Source of the DNA: Nocardioides marinus
Lineage (GTDB): Bacteria; Pseudomonadota; Alphaproteobacteria; Rhodobacterales; Rhodobacteraceae
DNA: 64,000 bases
Assembly (NCBI GenBank): GCA_019801415.1
Contig: JAHVJD010000012.1
Coordinates: forward strand, 1 to 64,000
Reading direction: 5' to 3'
Shown here: positions 36,323-45,394 of the stretch, in pieces
How positions within the stretch are numbered: the stretch's first letter is position 1
How the letters are laid out: the number at the start of each line of letters is the position of its first letter
Position numbers and translations under genes: made by a program
The notes under the pieces: generated by a model
What the model was told of the DNA's origin: nothing
Databases searched by the model: none
Seen by the model: only the letters and a program-made list of their open reading frames with translations

Positions 36323-37218
36323 GCGGCAGCGTCCGGCAACCGCACCCGCAACCGCTTGATGCGGCGCGGATCGGCATCCATGACCTCGAACTCGGCGCCC
36401 TCCGGATGCTCGATCACCTCGCCGCGGGCGGGAACACGGCCCGACAGCATGAACACCAGACCACCCAACGTGTCGATCTCTTCCTCGTCCACATCGTCAT
36501 GGCTGGTCAGCGAATGACCGGTTTCCGCTTCGAACTCTGGCAGCGAGGTCCGGGCCAACGCGATGTAGCAGCCGGGCTTTTCCTCGAACCAGGTTTGCAG
36601 CTCGTCCGCGTCGTGCTCGTCCTCGATCTCCCCGACCACCTGTTCGATCAGGTCTTCAATGGTCACCAACCCGTCCACGCCACCGTATTCATCGATCACC
36701 AGCGCCATGTGGCGGCGCTCGGCCTGCATCTTGGTCAGCAGAACCCCGATGGGCATGGAGGGGGGCACAAAGAGCAACGGACGCAACATCTGCGACAAAT
36801 CGAAATCCGATGCGTCGCAGTTGAACCCGTGGGTCAGCGAAAAATCCTTGAGATGCACAAAGCCCAAAGGCGTGTCCAGCGTGCCTTCATACACAGGGAT
36901 GCGCGTGCAACCGCTTTGGCGGAAGACGTCAACCAGGTCTTCTTGGGAAATCGTGACCGGAACCGCCGAGATCTCCGCGGCCGGAATCGCCACATCTTCA
37001 ACCCTCATGCGGCGCAGGTTCATCATGCCATGCGACGCGGAGCCTGATGCACGTGGCGGGCTTTCGGCCAGTTCCACCGGCTGCTCGGGTGTGCTTCTGC
37101 GTCCCAGTAGCCGCGCCCAAAAGCCTGGTTTTGCGGGGGCAGGCGCCTCTGGTGCCCTGCCGTTGATATTGTCCAGCGCGCCATGCGCCGCGTTAGAACT
37201 GCCTTCTATGTCGCCCAT
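36319..37218 (-). CDS. CorC/hemolysin-family CBS domain protein
   Basis: A 299-aa cytoplasmic protein with a pair of CBS domains (about residues 75-200, including VPVTISQEDLVDVFRQSGCTRIPVYEGTLDTPLGFVHLKD and MALVIDEYGGVDGLVTIEDLIEQVVGEIEDEHD) and a C-terminal CorC/HlyC transporter-associated domain. It lacks the DUF21 membrane domain, like E. coli CorC (YbeX). The start at 37218 is preferred because the earlier in-frame ATG overlaps ybeY. Its role in Mg/Co efflux or envelope homeostasis is inferred from the family; lnt follows and ybeY precedes, as in E. coli. Confidence 0.92.
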   Translation of the reverse strand: MGDIEGSSNAAHGALDNINGRAPEAPAPAKPGFWARLLGRRSTPEQPVELAESPPRASGSASHGMMNLRRMRVEDVAIPAAEISAVPVTISQEDLVDVFRQSGCTRIPVYEGTLDTPLGFVHLKDFSLTHGFNCDASDFDLSQMLRPLLFVPPSMPIGVLLTKMQAERRHMALVIDEYGGVDGLVTIEDLIEQVVGEIEDEHDADELQTWFEEKPGCYIALARTSLPEFEAETGHSLTSHDDVDEEEIDTLGGLVFMLSGRVPARGEVIEHPEGAEFEVMDADPRRIKRLRVRLPDAAA

Positions 37219-37240
37219 CGGTCCTATCCAAAAGCCCCGT

Positions 37241-37756
37241 TCAGGGGGTATCCTCATCTATGATATATGGGTTCGCGATACCCATTTTGCCAAGTATCGC
37301 CACCTCAATATCCTCCATTAATGCAGCATCACGGTCCCGAATGTGATCATACCCGAGGAGATGCAACAATCCGTGAACGGTCAGATGGCGAGCATGATCG
37401 GCCAGCGACTTGCCCGCCTCCTGCGCTTCGCGGGCGCATGTGTCATAGGCAATGGCGATATCGCCTAGTGGAATTTCCCCGGTAAAATCGGCCTCAGGAA
37501 GCGAGGGCACGCCCCCGTCCTGCGCCGCCGCAAGCTCCTCGGCTGGCCAGCTAAGCACATTGGTCGGCTTGGCTTTGCCGCGGAATTCCACATTCAGCTC
37601 GGCAATCCGCGCGTCATCGCAGCCCAACAGGGAGACTTCGCAAACCTCCGGGTCCAGTTCGAAATGGGACAGCACAACGGCGATCACCTCTTGCGCCATA
37701 TGCTCCAGCCCGGCGTCCTGCCAGCGCTTGTCCTCGATGCTGATTTCAAGGGTCAT
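37241..37756 (-). CDS. ybeY: Endoribonuclease YbeY (rRNA maturation factor)
   Basis: A 171-aa zinc-dependent RNase involved in 16S rRNA 3' processing and ribosome quality control. The metal site HGLLHLLGYDH in LTVHGLLHLLGYDHIRDRD is complete. TNVLSWPAEE and GDIAIAYDTCAREA are the other family segments. The ATG at 37756 is chosen from homology; the upstream frame overlaps phoH. It is in the phoH–ybeY–corC–lnt run. Confidence 0.95.
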   Translation of the reverse strand: MTLEISIEDKRWQDAGLEHMAQEVIAVVLSHFELDPEVCEVSLLGCDDARIAELNVEFRGKAKPTNVLSWPAEELAAAQDGGVPSLPEADFTGEIPLGDIAIAYDTCAREAQEAGKSLADHARHLTVHGLLHLLGYDHIRDRDAALMEDIEVAILGKMGIANPYIIDEDTP

Positions 37757-37842
37757 CTTGTGCCTGCCAATGCGGAGACCGGTCGCGCACGCGTCCCGGC
37801 AAGTCGTGTCAATGGGGACCGCTCGCGCGGTCCCGTCCGGCC

Positions 37843-38853
37843 TCATGCCGGTTTTGTATCCGCGTCATAGGCTTCGATGATCGCCGCCACAAGCGGATGC
37901 CGCACGACATCACGGGCGGTGAAATAGTTGAAGCTGATCTTGGGGATCGTTTTCAGCAATCGTTCCGCATCCGCCAAACCGGACTGCACGCCACGGGGCA
38001 GATCAACCTGACTGCGGTCGCCGGTGATCACCATGCGCGAGCCTTCACCGAGACGGGTGAGGAACATCTTCATCTGCATGGTGGTGGCATTTTGCGCCTC
38101 GTCCAGCACCACAAAGGCATTCGACAGCGTGCGGCCACGCATGAAGGCAAGCGGCGCGATTTCGATGCGTTTTTCCTCGATCAGCTTGGCCAGCTGCTTG
38201 CCGGGAAGAAAGTCGTTCAGCGCGTCATAGAGCGGCTGCATGTAGGGATCGACCTTGTCCTTCATATCGCCGGGCAGATAGCCAAGCTTTTCGCCAGCTT
38301 CGACCGCCGGACGGGACAGGATGATGCGATCCACATGGCCGGTGATGAACATGGAAACACCCACGGCAACGGCCAGATAGGTCTTACCCGTGCCTGCAGG
38401 ACCGATGCCAAACGCCAGTTCATGCTCGAACAGGGACTGCACATAGGCCTTTTGCGCCTCGGTGCGCGGCTCCACCAGTTTCTTGCGCGTCTTGATTTCC
38501 ACCCGGCCGCCGCGGAACATCTGCAACTGGCCGTCCGGCTCCGCGCTGTCTGCTTCGGGGCTCATCCGCAATTCGCGGTCGATATCACCGGTTTCGACGC
38601 TTCGGCCGGTTTCCAGGCGGTCATAAAGCGCGGTCAGCACCCCAGCGGCCTGCTCGCGTGCCGAATCCTCGCCCATCACCGACAGCTGGTTGCCGCGGCG
38701 GACGATCTGCACGCCCAGTTTCTGTTCGATGTCAGCCAAGTTGCGGTCGTATTCGCCGCACAGGTCGATCAGCAAGCGGTTGTCGGGAAATTCCAGAAGC
38801 ACTTCGTGGGTGGCGGTCTGGTCTTGCGCGTCATTCAGGGCACCGATGGCCAA
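37843..38853 (-). CDS. phoH: PhoH-like ATPase
   Basis: A 336-aa cytoplasmic P-loop ATPase thought to act on RNA alongside YbeY. FGIGPAGTGKTYLAVA is the Walker A, PLAFMRGRTLSNAFVVLDEAQNAT the Walker B, and GSRMVITGDRSQVDLPRGVQSGL follows. An N-terminal KH-like region (LLIDLCGEYDRNLADIEQKLGVQIVRRGN) precedes it. The start is set at a TTG because AAAGGAG lies seven bases upstream and no ATG is available; the frame upstream is not conserved-looking. Confidence 0.92.
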   Translation of the reverse strand: MAIGALNDAQDQTATHEVLLEFPDNRLLIDLCGEYDRNLADIEQKLGVQIVRRGNQLSVMGEDSAREQAAGVLTALYDRLETGRSVETGDIDRELRMSPEADSAEPDGQLQMFRGGRVEIKTRKKLVEPRTEAQKAYVQSLFEHELAFGIGPAGTGKTYLAVAVGVSMFITGHVDRIILSRPAVEAGEKLGYLPGDMKDKVDPYMQPLYDALNDFLPGKQLAKLIEEKRIEIAPLAFMRGRTLSNAFVVLDEAQNATTMQMKMFLTRLGEGSRMVITGDRSQVDLPRGVQSGLADAERLLKTIPKISFNYFTARDVVRHPLVAAIIEAYDADTKPA

Positions 38854-38948
38854 GCTGATCTCCTTTATCAGGGTTACAGCTTCAGTCTGCCTGCGAAGTG
38901 GAAGTTGCGCAAGATCCGGCGCGTGAATTTCACCGCGCTGAAACAAAT

Positions 38949-38970
38949 CAGCCGCCCCGGAGGGCGGCTG
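38949..38970 (-). terminator. Terminator after the lipoprotein gene
   Basis: A perfect 9-bp stem CAGCCGCCC/GGGCGGCTG with a CGGA loop, 25 bases past the stop of the lipoprotein gene and followed on the minus strand by ATTTGTTTC. It separates the envelope-protein pair from phoH. Confidence 0.75.
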
Positions 38971-38994
38971 GAAGACAGGCGGCAGCCGGGCTGG

Positions 38995-39300
38995 TTACAG
39001 CGCGTCGGCCAGGGTCGAGCCGGATTTGAACGGGCCAGTGGCCACATTGCGCGGCAGGTTGCTGTTGCAAACTGGCAGGCCATCCGGCGTGCGGCGCAGG
39101 TCGGCATAGCCTTCCAAGCCGTCGTCGATGATCCAGTGTTCACAGCCCTGCGGGTCCACCCAGATACCCGCGGTCATGTTCGACAGGTGGCTCGAGGAGC
39201 CATCGCCGAAATGCTGGTCGCGGGTCTTGTCAAAGGTTTCGGAACAGGCTGGGATCAGGGCCGCAGCCGCGAGGAGCAAAAGGGGTTTACGCATCAGCAT
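38995..39300 (-). CDS. Small lipoprotein related to the adjacent OmpA-like protein
   Basis: A 101-aa exported protein. A short hydrophobic leader ends in a lipobox-like IPAC (MLMRKPLLLLAAAALIPAC), so lipid attachment to that Cys is likely. The mature part has the segment IWVDPxGCEHWxxDDG followed by TPDGxPVC, which is repeated almost unchanged in the N-terminal part of the OmpA-family protein encoded just upstream. GAGGAGA precedes the ATG by eight bases. The shared segment, with two cysteines, has no function I know. Confidence 0.75.
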   Translation of the reverse strand: MLMRKPLLLLAAAALIPACSETFDKTRDQHFGDGSSSHLSNMTAGIWVDPQGCEHWIIDDGLEGYADLRRTPDGLPVCNSNLPRNVATGPFKSGSTLADAL

Positions 39301-39313
39301 GGGGTATGTCTCC

Positions 39314-39892
39314 TCAGCGCAGGCAATAGATTTCGACACGACGGTTCTGCGCCATGTTGGAGGCACTGGTATTGGGCACCCGCGGGTCACGCTCGCCGTA
39401 GGCCCGCACATCGGCGATCCGGGCACCGACCGAGCGACCGACCTGCGCCACGGCATGGGCGCGACGTTGCGACAGACGGATGTTGTATTCATCCGAGGCG
39501 CGGCTGTCGGTGTGACCTGCCACGACGAAGGCCCGGGCCCCATTCGATCGCGCCTGCTGGAAGAATTCCGCCAGTCTCTGGCGGCCAGCGGCGTTGATGT
39601 GATGCTTGTCGGTTGCAAAGAACTGATCGGTGGGCATCACGCCACAAATGTTGCCACGGCGACAAACCGGCTTGCCGTCCGGGGTGACATGGGGAGTCAT
39701 ATACCCTTCGGCGCCGTCATCCATGACCCAATGTTCGCACCCATCAGGATCCACCCAGATCGTGGGAACGTAACGCTCCCCCTTGATGGTTCGCTGCCCG
39801 GTCTGCGCGCTGGCAGGCGCGGCTGCGATGCTCATGGCGGCGGCCGCGGCGGCGGCCAGCGCAAGCGCCTTGTTCAGTTTGAATGTCAACAC
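39314..39892 (-). CDS. OmpA-family outer-membrane/peptidoglycan-associated protein
   Basis: A 192-aa exported protein. A signal peptide (LTFKLNKALALAAAAAAAMSIAAAPASAQ) is followed by the segment IWVDPxGCEHWxxDDG...TPDGxPVC and then an OmpA-like peptidoglycan-binding domain (HINAAGRQRLAEFFQQARSNGARAFVVAGHTDSRASDEYNIRLSQRRAHAV...NRRVEIYC). A GTG at 39892 is preferred because it gives a canonical signal peptide and AAGGA lies upstream; an ATG at 39937 is also open. The downstream lipoprotein shares its N-terminal segment, so the pair probably arose by duplication. Confidence 0.82.
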   Translation of the reverse strand: MLTFKLNKALALAAAAAAAMSIAAAPASAQTGQRTIKGERYVPTIWVDPDGCEHWVMDDGAEGYMTPHVTPDGKPVCRRGNICGVMPTDQFFATDKHHINAAGRQRLAEFFQQARSNGARAFVVAGHTDSRASDEYNIRLSQRRAHAVAQVGRSVGARIADVRAYGERDPRVPNTSASNMAQNRRVEIYCLR

Positions 39893-39937
39893 AACCAGAA
39901 TTCCTTCACCTAAGTTGCCCCAGGGCATTCGCCGCAT

Positions 39938-40183
39938 ATTGACCTCGAATATCAGGCCATAAAGGCAAAACTACCTGAATCTGATGCAGTTTACCTGCTA
40001 AAATTTTTATTAATCTGCATATATTGAGCGCGATTGCAAAACACTCGCGCGCTCTTTGGGTGAATTGTTCATCAAAGCGATGCAATTCCGCCGCGCCCCC
40101 AAAATGCATCAGGGGCGTCTCAGCCTGGCCAAGTGGCAAAGGTCGCGAACGACACGGGATTCGCGCCCCGTGTCGCGGCGGGA
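39938..40183. other. Intergenic region after miaB with a strong stem-loop
   Basis: No gene is supported here. Eight bases past the miaB stop is a 9-bp stem CGACACGGG/CCCGTGTCG (40150-40158/40167-40175) without a following T-run, perhaps a 3' end structure of miaB. The AT-rich stretch 39960-40045 probably contains the promoter of the OmpA-like gene. Confidence 0.45.
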
Positions 40184-41506
40184 TCAGTCGATGAGCTCTC
40201 CGGCAAGCGAATTGGCACCGGAAGACACGATGCGGACCCGCGCAAGATCACCGATCTGCCGGTCGCAGTCGGCAACATGAACCGCATGCAGGTAGTCGGA
40301 CTTGCCGACCATCTGCCCCGGGAAACGCCCCGCCTTTTCAAACAGCACGCCCACCTCTCGGCCGACCATGCTGTCCTGAACTTCACGCTGCTGCCGCGTC
40401 AGCAAAGCCTGCAGGCGCTGCAACCGATCATCAGCCGCGGCAGGATCGACCTGCGGGCGCTCGGCCGCCGGGGTGCCGGGACGGGTGGAATACTTGAAGG
40501 AGTAGGCGGTGCCGTATTTGACCTCTTCCACCAGGTCCATGGTGGCCTGGAAATCCTCCTCGGTCTCCTCCGGGAAACCGACGATGAAGTCACCGGAGAT
40601 GAGAATATCAGGCCGCGCCGCGCGGATGCGTTCGATCAGGCGGATGTAGCTTTCCGCGGTGTGGCTACGGTTCATGCGCTTGAGGATCTTGTCCGACCCT
40701 GCCTGCACCGGCAGGTGGAGGTAGGGCATCAACTTGGCACAGTTGCCGTGTGCCTCGATCAGATCATCCTGCATGTCGTTGGGGTGAGACGTGGTGAAAC
40801 GGATGCGCTCCAGCCCGTCGATCTTGTCCAGTTCCCAGATCAACTGGGCAAGCGTCAGATCGCCGTTGGGACCGGCGCCGTGGTAGGCGTTCACATTCTG
40901 GCCCAGCAGAGTGATTTCGCGCACACCCCGTTCCACCAGGTCCTGCGCCTCGCGCAGGATGCGGTCGGCCGGGCGCGAAACCTCGGCACCGCGGGTATAG
41001 GGCACCACGCAGAAGGCACAGAACTTGTCGCAGCCTTCCTGCACCGTCAGGAAGGCTGTCGGGCCGCGCTTGGCCTTGGGACGGTTCTTCAGCTTCTCGA
41101 ACTTGTCCTCCTCGGGAAAATCGGTGTCGAGAACCTTTTCACCCGCGCGCGCCTTGGCCTCCATCTCCGGCAGGCGATGATAGCTCTGCGGGCCGACGAC
41201 CAGATCCACCAATGGCTGGCGACGCATGATTTCTTCACCCTCGGCCTGGGCAACGCAGCCTGCCACGCCGATCTTCAGGTCCGGCTTTTCGGCCTTCAGC
41301 CCCTTGAAGCGGCCCAACTCGGAATAGACCTTCTCCGCGGCCTTTTCCCGGATATGGCAGGTGTTGAGCAGGATCATGTCGGCGTCCTCGGCCGACTTGG
41401 TCTCCACATAGCCCTCACCGCCCAGCGCCTCTGCCATGCGTTCGCTGTCGTAGACATTCATCTGACAGCCATAGGTCTTGATAAACAGCTTCTTCGGAGC
41501 GCTCAT
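40184..41506 (-). CDS. miaB: tRNA-2-methylthio-N6-dimethylallyladenosine synthase
   Basis: A 440-aa radical-SAM methylthiotransferase acting on i6A37 of tRNAs. The N-terminal UPF0004 domain holds Cys14 (YGCQMN), Cys50 and Cys84, ligands of the auxiliary Fe-S cluster. The radical SAM motif is Cys159/163/166 (CDKFCAFC). A TRAM domain closes the protein. The ATG at 41506 begins [17 protein letters not shown]; the frame upstream is not homologous. Confidence 0.96.
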   Translation of the reverse strand: MSAPKKLFIKTYGCQMNVYDSERMAEALGGEGYVETKSAEDADMILLNTCHIREKAAEKVYSELGRFKGLKAEKPDLKIGVAGCVAQAEGEEIMRRQPLVDLVVGPQSYHRLPEMEAKARAGEKVLDTDFPEEDKFEKLKNRPKAKRGPTAFLTVQEGCDKFCAFCVVPYTRGAEVSRPADRILREAQDLVERGVREITLLGQNVNAYHGAGPNGDLTLAQLIWELDKIDGLERIRFTTSHPNDMQDDLIEAHGNCAKLMPYLHLPVQAGSDKILKRMNRSHTAESYIRLIERIRAARPDILISGDFIVGFPEETEEDFQATMDLVEEVKYGTAYSFKYSTRPGTPAAERPQVDPAAADDRLQRLQALLTRQQREVQDSMVGREVGVLFEKAGRFPGQMVGKSDYLHAVHVADCDRQIGDLARVRIVSSGANSLAGELID

Positions 41507-41634
41507 GCGGGTCAGCCTTCCAGCCAGGGTGGGTAAACAGCGGCCTGCAATACAGGCAAATGCCGCCGCTTGCAATGCGCTGCCATTTACCCGATTTTGT
41601 CCACAAAGGCCAGAAAGGCAAAGGGCAGACAGGC

Positions 41635-42504
41635 ATGATGTATTCTTCGCTGCAGGCATTCCTCAAGGAAAGCAGCCCGCTCTTGGCCGAGGGGACGGTC
41701 GCAATGATATTCGTCGAGGATGAGATCGAGATCGCGACCACCTTGCGTCATCACCTGCAGTGCGGCTTTGACAGCGTCGTCGTGCTGATGCCGGATGCCT
41801 TTGATCTGCCGCAGGATGTAAACGCCAAGGTTCACAGGGTGCCCTATGACTGCCGCGGCGCAGAGGCGGTTCCCCGCGCCGTCAACGCCGTCATCGCCGC
41901 CGCGCAACCGGGCTGCTGGCTCTACTACTGCTACAACGCGGAGTACCTGTTCTATCCCTTCTGCGAAACGCGCAGCGTTGGCGAGATGCTGGCCTTCCAC
42001 AGCGAAGAACGCCGCGATGCCATGCTGACCTATGTGGTCGACCTTTACGCAGGCGATCTTGAGGCCCACCCGAATGCCGTTTCCCTGGAGGCCGCCTACC
42101 TGGACAAATCCGGATATTACGCCCAGGCGCGAAAGGACCCTGCGACTGGCCACCCCAGAGAGCGGCAGCTGGATTTCTTTGGTGGCGTGCGCTGGCGCTT
42201 CGAGGAGCACATTCCCGCCCAAAGCCGCAAGATCGACCGTATCGCCCTGTTCAAGGCCCGGCCCGGACTGCAGCTGTTGCCGGACCACACTTTCAACGAG
42301 CAGGAATACAACACCTATGCCTGCCCTTGGCACCACAACCTGACGGCCGCGATCTGTTCCTTCCGGACAGCCAAGGCGCTCAAACGCAACCCGGGCTCCG
42401 CCTTCGAAATCGACACGTTCCGCTGGCACAACTCCGCACCGTTCGAATGGCATTCGCGCCAGTTGCTGGACCTCGGCCTCATGGAACCGGGACAATGGTT
42501 CTGA
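41635..42504 (+). CDS. Putative glycosyltransferase-like protein
   Basis: A 289/290-aa soluble protein. The opening [29 protein letters not shown] looks like the first strand–helix–strand of GT-A (family 2-like) glycosyltransferases. It continues with [48 protein letters not shown], where a conserved-looking DLY may be the metal region. The usual QxxRW-type motif is not obvious, so the activity is uncertain. Tandem ATGs at 41635 and 41638 follow AAAGGGC. It is divergent from miaB. Confidence 0.6.
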   Translation: MMYSSLQAFLKESSPLLAEGTVAMIFVEDEIEIATTLRHHLQCGFDSVVVLMPDAFDLPQDVNAKVHRVPYDCRGAEAVPRAVNAVIAAAQPGCWLYYCYNAEYLFYPFCETRSVGEMLAFHSEERRDAMLTYVVDLYAGDLEAHPNAVSLEAAYLDKSGYYAQARKDPATGHPRERQLDFFGGVRWRFEEHIPAQSRKIDRIALFKARPGLQLLPDHTFNEQEYNTYACPWHHNLTAAICSFRTAKALKRNPGSAFEIDTFRWHNSAPFEWHSRQLLDLGLMEPGQWF

Positions 42505-42525
42505 CCGCCCACTGAACGGCCCACC

Positions 42526-42551
42526 ACATCAGTGCTTTGCACCACTGATGT
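42526..42551. promoter_or_regulatory. Inverted repeat between the GT-like gene and a GntR gene
   Basis: ACATCAGTG and CACTGATGT (9-bp arms, 8-base spacer) lie 22 bases after the GT-like stop and about 50 bases before the GntR/UTRA start. It is either the 3' end hairpin of the first gene (no T-run follows) or an operator for the regulator. Confidence 0.5.
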
Positions 42552-42602
42552 TATGTGTATATTTATCCAGCTTAAACGACATTATTCCCCCTGAGAGGCA
42601 GC

Positions 42603-43307
42603 ATGGCCGCACCGCGCCAGAACATGAGCTATCGCGACATCAAGAAGGTCGTTCTGGACCGGATCGAAACGCAGATTTGGGCGCCGGACAGCCTGCTACC
42701 AAGCGAAACGGAACTGGCCGAGGAATTCTCCAGCACCCGCACCACGGTCAATCGCGCACTGAGAGAGCTGGCCGAGGAAGGCTACCTTGAGCGCAAACGC
42801 AAGGCCGGCACCCGCGTGCTGAACGCGCCGATCCGCAAGGCGCAGTTCTCGATCCCGCTGGTGCGCGATGAGATCACCGCGACCGGCGCCAGCTATCGTT
42901 ATGCCCTGGTCGAACGCAGCCTCATCCCGGCTCCGGCGTGGATTTCCGCGCGGCTGGAGCTGCGCCCCGAACAGAAGCTGATGCACGTGCGTTGCATGCA
43001 TTATGCCGACAACGCCCCTTACCAATACGAAACCCGCTGGATCGTCCCGGACAGCGTCCCCGAAGTTCTCGACGCGGATTTCACCGAGTTCAGTCCGAAC
43101 GACTGGCTGGTCAAGAAGGTACCTTTCACCAATCTTGAACTCAGCGTCATGGCGACAAAGGCCGATCAGATCGTGTCCGAATTTCTCGAAGCGCCGATCG
43201 GGGATCCGATCTTTACCGCCGAGCGCATCACCTGGTTGCGCGGAACCCCGGTGACATTGGCAAAACTCTTCTTCGCGCCCGGCTACAAGATGACCACACA
43301 TCTTTAA
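42603..43307 (+). CDS. GntR-family regulator, HutC/UTRA type (first copy)
   Basis: A 234-aa regulator. The N-terminal winged HTH is SLLPSETELAEEFSSTRTTVNRALRELAEEGYLERKRKAGTRV; the rest is a UTRA ligand domain (MHVRCMHYADNAPYQYETRWIV, DWLVKKVPFTNLE). HutC-type proteins usually repress transport or catabolic genes. It is convergent with a second UTRA regulator of similar length, 32 bases apart. A TRAP transporter follows, and either protein could control it. Confidence 0.9.
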   Translation: MAAPRQNMSYRDIKKVVLDRIETQIWAPDSLLPSETELAEEFSSTRTTVNRALRELAEEGYLERKRKAGTRVLNAPIRKAQFSIPLVRDEITATGASYRYALVERSLIPAPAWISARLELRPEQKLMHVRCMHYADNAPYQYETRWIVPDSVPEVLDADFTEFSPNDWLVKKVPFTNLELSVMATKADQIVSEFLEAPIGDPIFTAERITWLRGTPVTLAKLFFAPGYKMTTHL

Positions 43308-43339
43308 CAGTCTAACAGACGGGACGGCACCGCGCGCAA

Positions 43340-44041
43340 TTACCCTTGGGTAAATAGCTGATATCCGGGATGCGCCACCGCGCGCAGGCTGGTGATCGGG
43401 GCCTCGTCAATCCAGGTCGTGCGCTCCATCACGAATAGCGCGTCCCCAACTGCACTGTTCAGCACGCTTCGATCTGCCTCGGTGCCTCGCCGCGCATAGA
43501 GCCGGAGGTCGCATCGACTGTAAGGACGATTGCGGACCAACCACTCATTCGCATTTTCCACTTCAAGATCAACCGTCTCGATCTCTGGCACGGTTTCGAG
43601 GCAGATCCAGCGGTCCTCGAAGATGTAGGGGGCCTCGTCGCATAGATGCAGGGCTTCGACGCGCAGCATCCGGCGCGGCTCGGGCAGTGCGAAATTGGCC
43701 ATGATCGCCGGAGGCGTGTCCTGCACTGTCTTGCGGATCAGCTGATACCGGTAAGCGCAGCCTTTTTGCTCCACCTCCAGGCGTGTAATCGGAATGTTCA
43801 AAGTGGCCCGGGTCACGGGATCGCGCCGCACCATGGTGCCGCCCTTGCGGCGACGTTCGACAACACCGCTTTCGGCCAGATCGCGCATTGCCCGATGAAC
43901 GGTGGAGCGGGCGCAGCCGAAACGCGCCGCGAATTCCTCGTCTCGGGGCAGCTTGTCACCCGGTCCATAGGTCGTATCCAGGATCATCTGGCGGATGCTG
44001 TCGCGGATCGATCTCCAGGAATGGCGTGGCTTACCCGTCAT
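43340..44041 (-). CDS. GntR-family regulator, HutC/UTRA type (second copy)
   Basis: A 233-aa regulator with a winged HTH (KLPRDEEFAARFGCARSTVHRAMRDLAESGVVERRRKGGTMV) and a UTRA domain (MLRVEALHLCDEAPYIFEDRWICLETVPEIE, NEWLVRNRPYSRCDLRL). It aligns along its length with the converging regulator, indicating an old duplication. It is divergent from the TRAP transporter, sharing a roughly 200-base promoter region with two symmetric sites, and so is the more likely repressor of that operon. Confidence 0.9.
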   Translation of the reverse strand: MTGKPRHSWRSIRDSIRQMILDTTYGPGDKLPRDEEFAARFGCARSTVHRAMRDLAESGVVERRRKGGTMVRRDPVTRATLNIPITRLEVEQKGCAYRYQLIRKTVQDTPPAIMANFALPEPRRMLRVEALHLCDEAPYIFEDRWICLETVPEIETVDLEVENANEWLVRNRPYSRCDLRLYARRGTEADRSVLNSAVGDALFVMERTTWIDEAPITSLRAVAHPGYQLFTQG

Positions 44042-44094
44042 GCCCCTCTCCCAACTGCATCACAAATAGGCGCGAATGCGGAATTTGTCGTCAC

Positions 44095-44158
44095 TTGTTC
44101 ACAGGTGAAACAACACCGTATAAACCGTGATTGACATTATTATGTAGCTACATATTAA
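44095..44158 (+). promoter_or_regulatory. TRAP operon promoter with palindromic operator
   Basis: TTGACA (44131-44136) and TATTAA (44153-44158) with a 16-base spacer form a good sigma-70-type promoter for the TRAP operon. The palindrome ATGTAGCTACAT (44142-44153) fills the spacer, where a repressor would block polymerase. A second near-palindrome, TTGTTCACAGGTGAAACAA (44095-44113), lies just upstream, toward the divergent GntR/UTRA gene. Confidence 0.7.
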
Positions 44159-44243
44159 TCTAAAGCACCGACAAAACAAGGCTGATTCTGCGCGGCCCAG
44201 CCCCCGCGGCAACAGATGCAACAACAGACGGAGGATTGCAGAG

Positions 44244-45329
44244 ATGCAAAGACGTGAGTTTTTGAAGGCCGGCGCCGTGGGTGCCGCGGCAACGGCCCTG
44301 GCCAGCCCCGCCATCGCCCAGGACAAGATGCAGTGGAAAATGGTCACCGCCTGGCCCAAGAACCTGCCCGGACCCGGCGTGGCGGCGCAGATGCTGGCAG
44401 ACCGGATCACCACCCTGTCCGGCGGTCGCATCGAGGTCAAACTCTTCGCCGCAGGCGAGCTGGTCCCGGGCCGCGGCGTGTTCGACGCCGTCTCCGAAGG
44501 CACCGCCGAGATGTATCACGCGGTTCCCGCCTACTGGGGCTCCAAGTCCAAGGGCATCCTGCTGTTCGGCTCGCAGCCCTTCGGCCTGCGCGCGGATGAG
44601 CAGTTCGGCTGGCTTTACCACGGCGGCGGCCAGGCCCTGTACGACGAAATGTATGGCCGTTTTGGCATCAAGCCCTTCCTGTGCGGCAACTCCGGCCCGC
44701 AGTGGGGCGGCTGGTTCAAGAACGAGATCAACTCGGTCGAGGATCTGAAGGGTCTGAAGTTCCGCACCACCGGTCTGGCGTCGGAAATGGCCTCCAAACT
44801 GGGCATGGCAGCCGAGGCCACCAGCGGCCCCGCGATGTTCCAGGGCCTGCAGACCGGCGCATTGGACGCGGGTGAGTTCATCGGCCCCTGGACCGACAGC
44901 GCGCTTGGCTATTACCAGGTTGCCAAGAACTACTACTGGCCCGGCGTGGGTGAGCCGTCCTCGGCCGAGGAATGCGGCGTCAACGCCGATGTCTTTGCCG
45001 CCCTGCCCGAAGACCTGCAGCAGGTCGTTGCGCTGGCCTGCGAGAGCCTCTACAACCCGGTCTGGACCGAATACACCACCAAACACGCGCTGGCGCTGAA
45101 GAAGATGGTGGATGAGGACGGCGTCCAGGTGAAGATGTTCCCGCAGGATGTGATCGACGCGATGGGCGTCGCCGCCAAGGAAGTGATCGCAGAGCTGCGC
45201 GAGGACGAGGACGAACTGGTGCGCCGCATCACCGAGAGCTTCATCGCCTACCGCGACAGCGTCGGCGGGTACATGACCTTTGCCGACAACGGACAGATGA
45301 ACGCCCGCGCCGCGGTGATGGGTTACTGA
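44244..45329 (+). CDS. TRAP transporter substrate-binding protein (DctP family)
   Basis: A 361-aa periplasmic protein. A twin-arginine signal (MQRREFLKAGAVGAAATALASPAIAQ) shows Tat export, as in TakP-type proteins. The TRAP binding residues are seen in KFRTTG (the Arg that salt-bridges the substrate carboxylate) and GLQTGALDAGEFIGPWTD. The pattern resembles the 2-oxoacid binder TakP, so an organic acid is the likely substrate. GGAGG precedes the ATG. It is the first gene of the operon, followed by a strong terminator. Confidence 0.92.
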   Translation: MQRREFLKAGAVGAAATALASPAIAQDKMQWKMVTAWPKNLPGPGVAAQMLADRITTLSGGRIEVKLFAAGELVPGRGVFDAVSEGTAEMYHAVPAYWGSKSKGILLFGSQPFGLRADEQFGWLYHGGGQALYDEMYGRFGIKPFLCGNSGPQWGGWFKNEINSVEDLKGLKFRTTGLASEMASKLGMAAEATSGPAMFQGLQTGALDAGEFIGPWTDSALGYYQVAKNYYWPGVGEPSSAEECGVNADVFAALPEDLQQVVALACESLYNPVWTEYTTKHALALKKMVDEDGVQVKMFPQDVIDAMGVAAKEVIAELREDEDELVRRITESFIAYRDSVGGYMTFADNGQMNARAAVMGY

Positions 45330-45344
45330 TACGCTTGACTGGAA

Positions 45345-45378
45345 CCGGCGCCCGATCCTGTCGGGCGCCGGTTTTTTT
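45345..45378 (+). terminator. Intrinsic terminator between TRAP genes
   Basis: A perfect 11-bp stem CCGGCGCCCGA/TCGGGCGCCGG with a TCCTG loop followed by seven Ts (45372-45378), placed between the binding protein and the small permease. It should limit read-through so that binding protein is in excess over membrane subunits. Confidence 0.9.
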
Positions 45379-45394
45379 GATGGGAGGACGCAGA

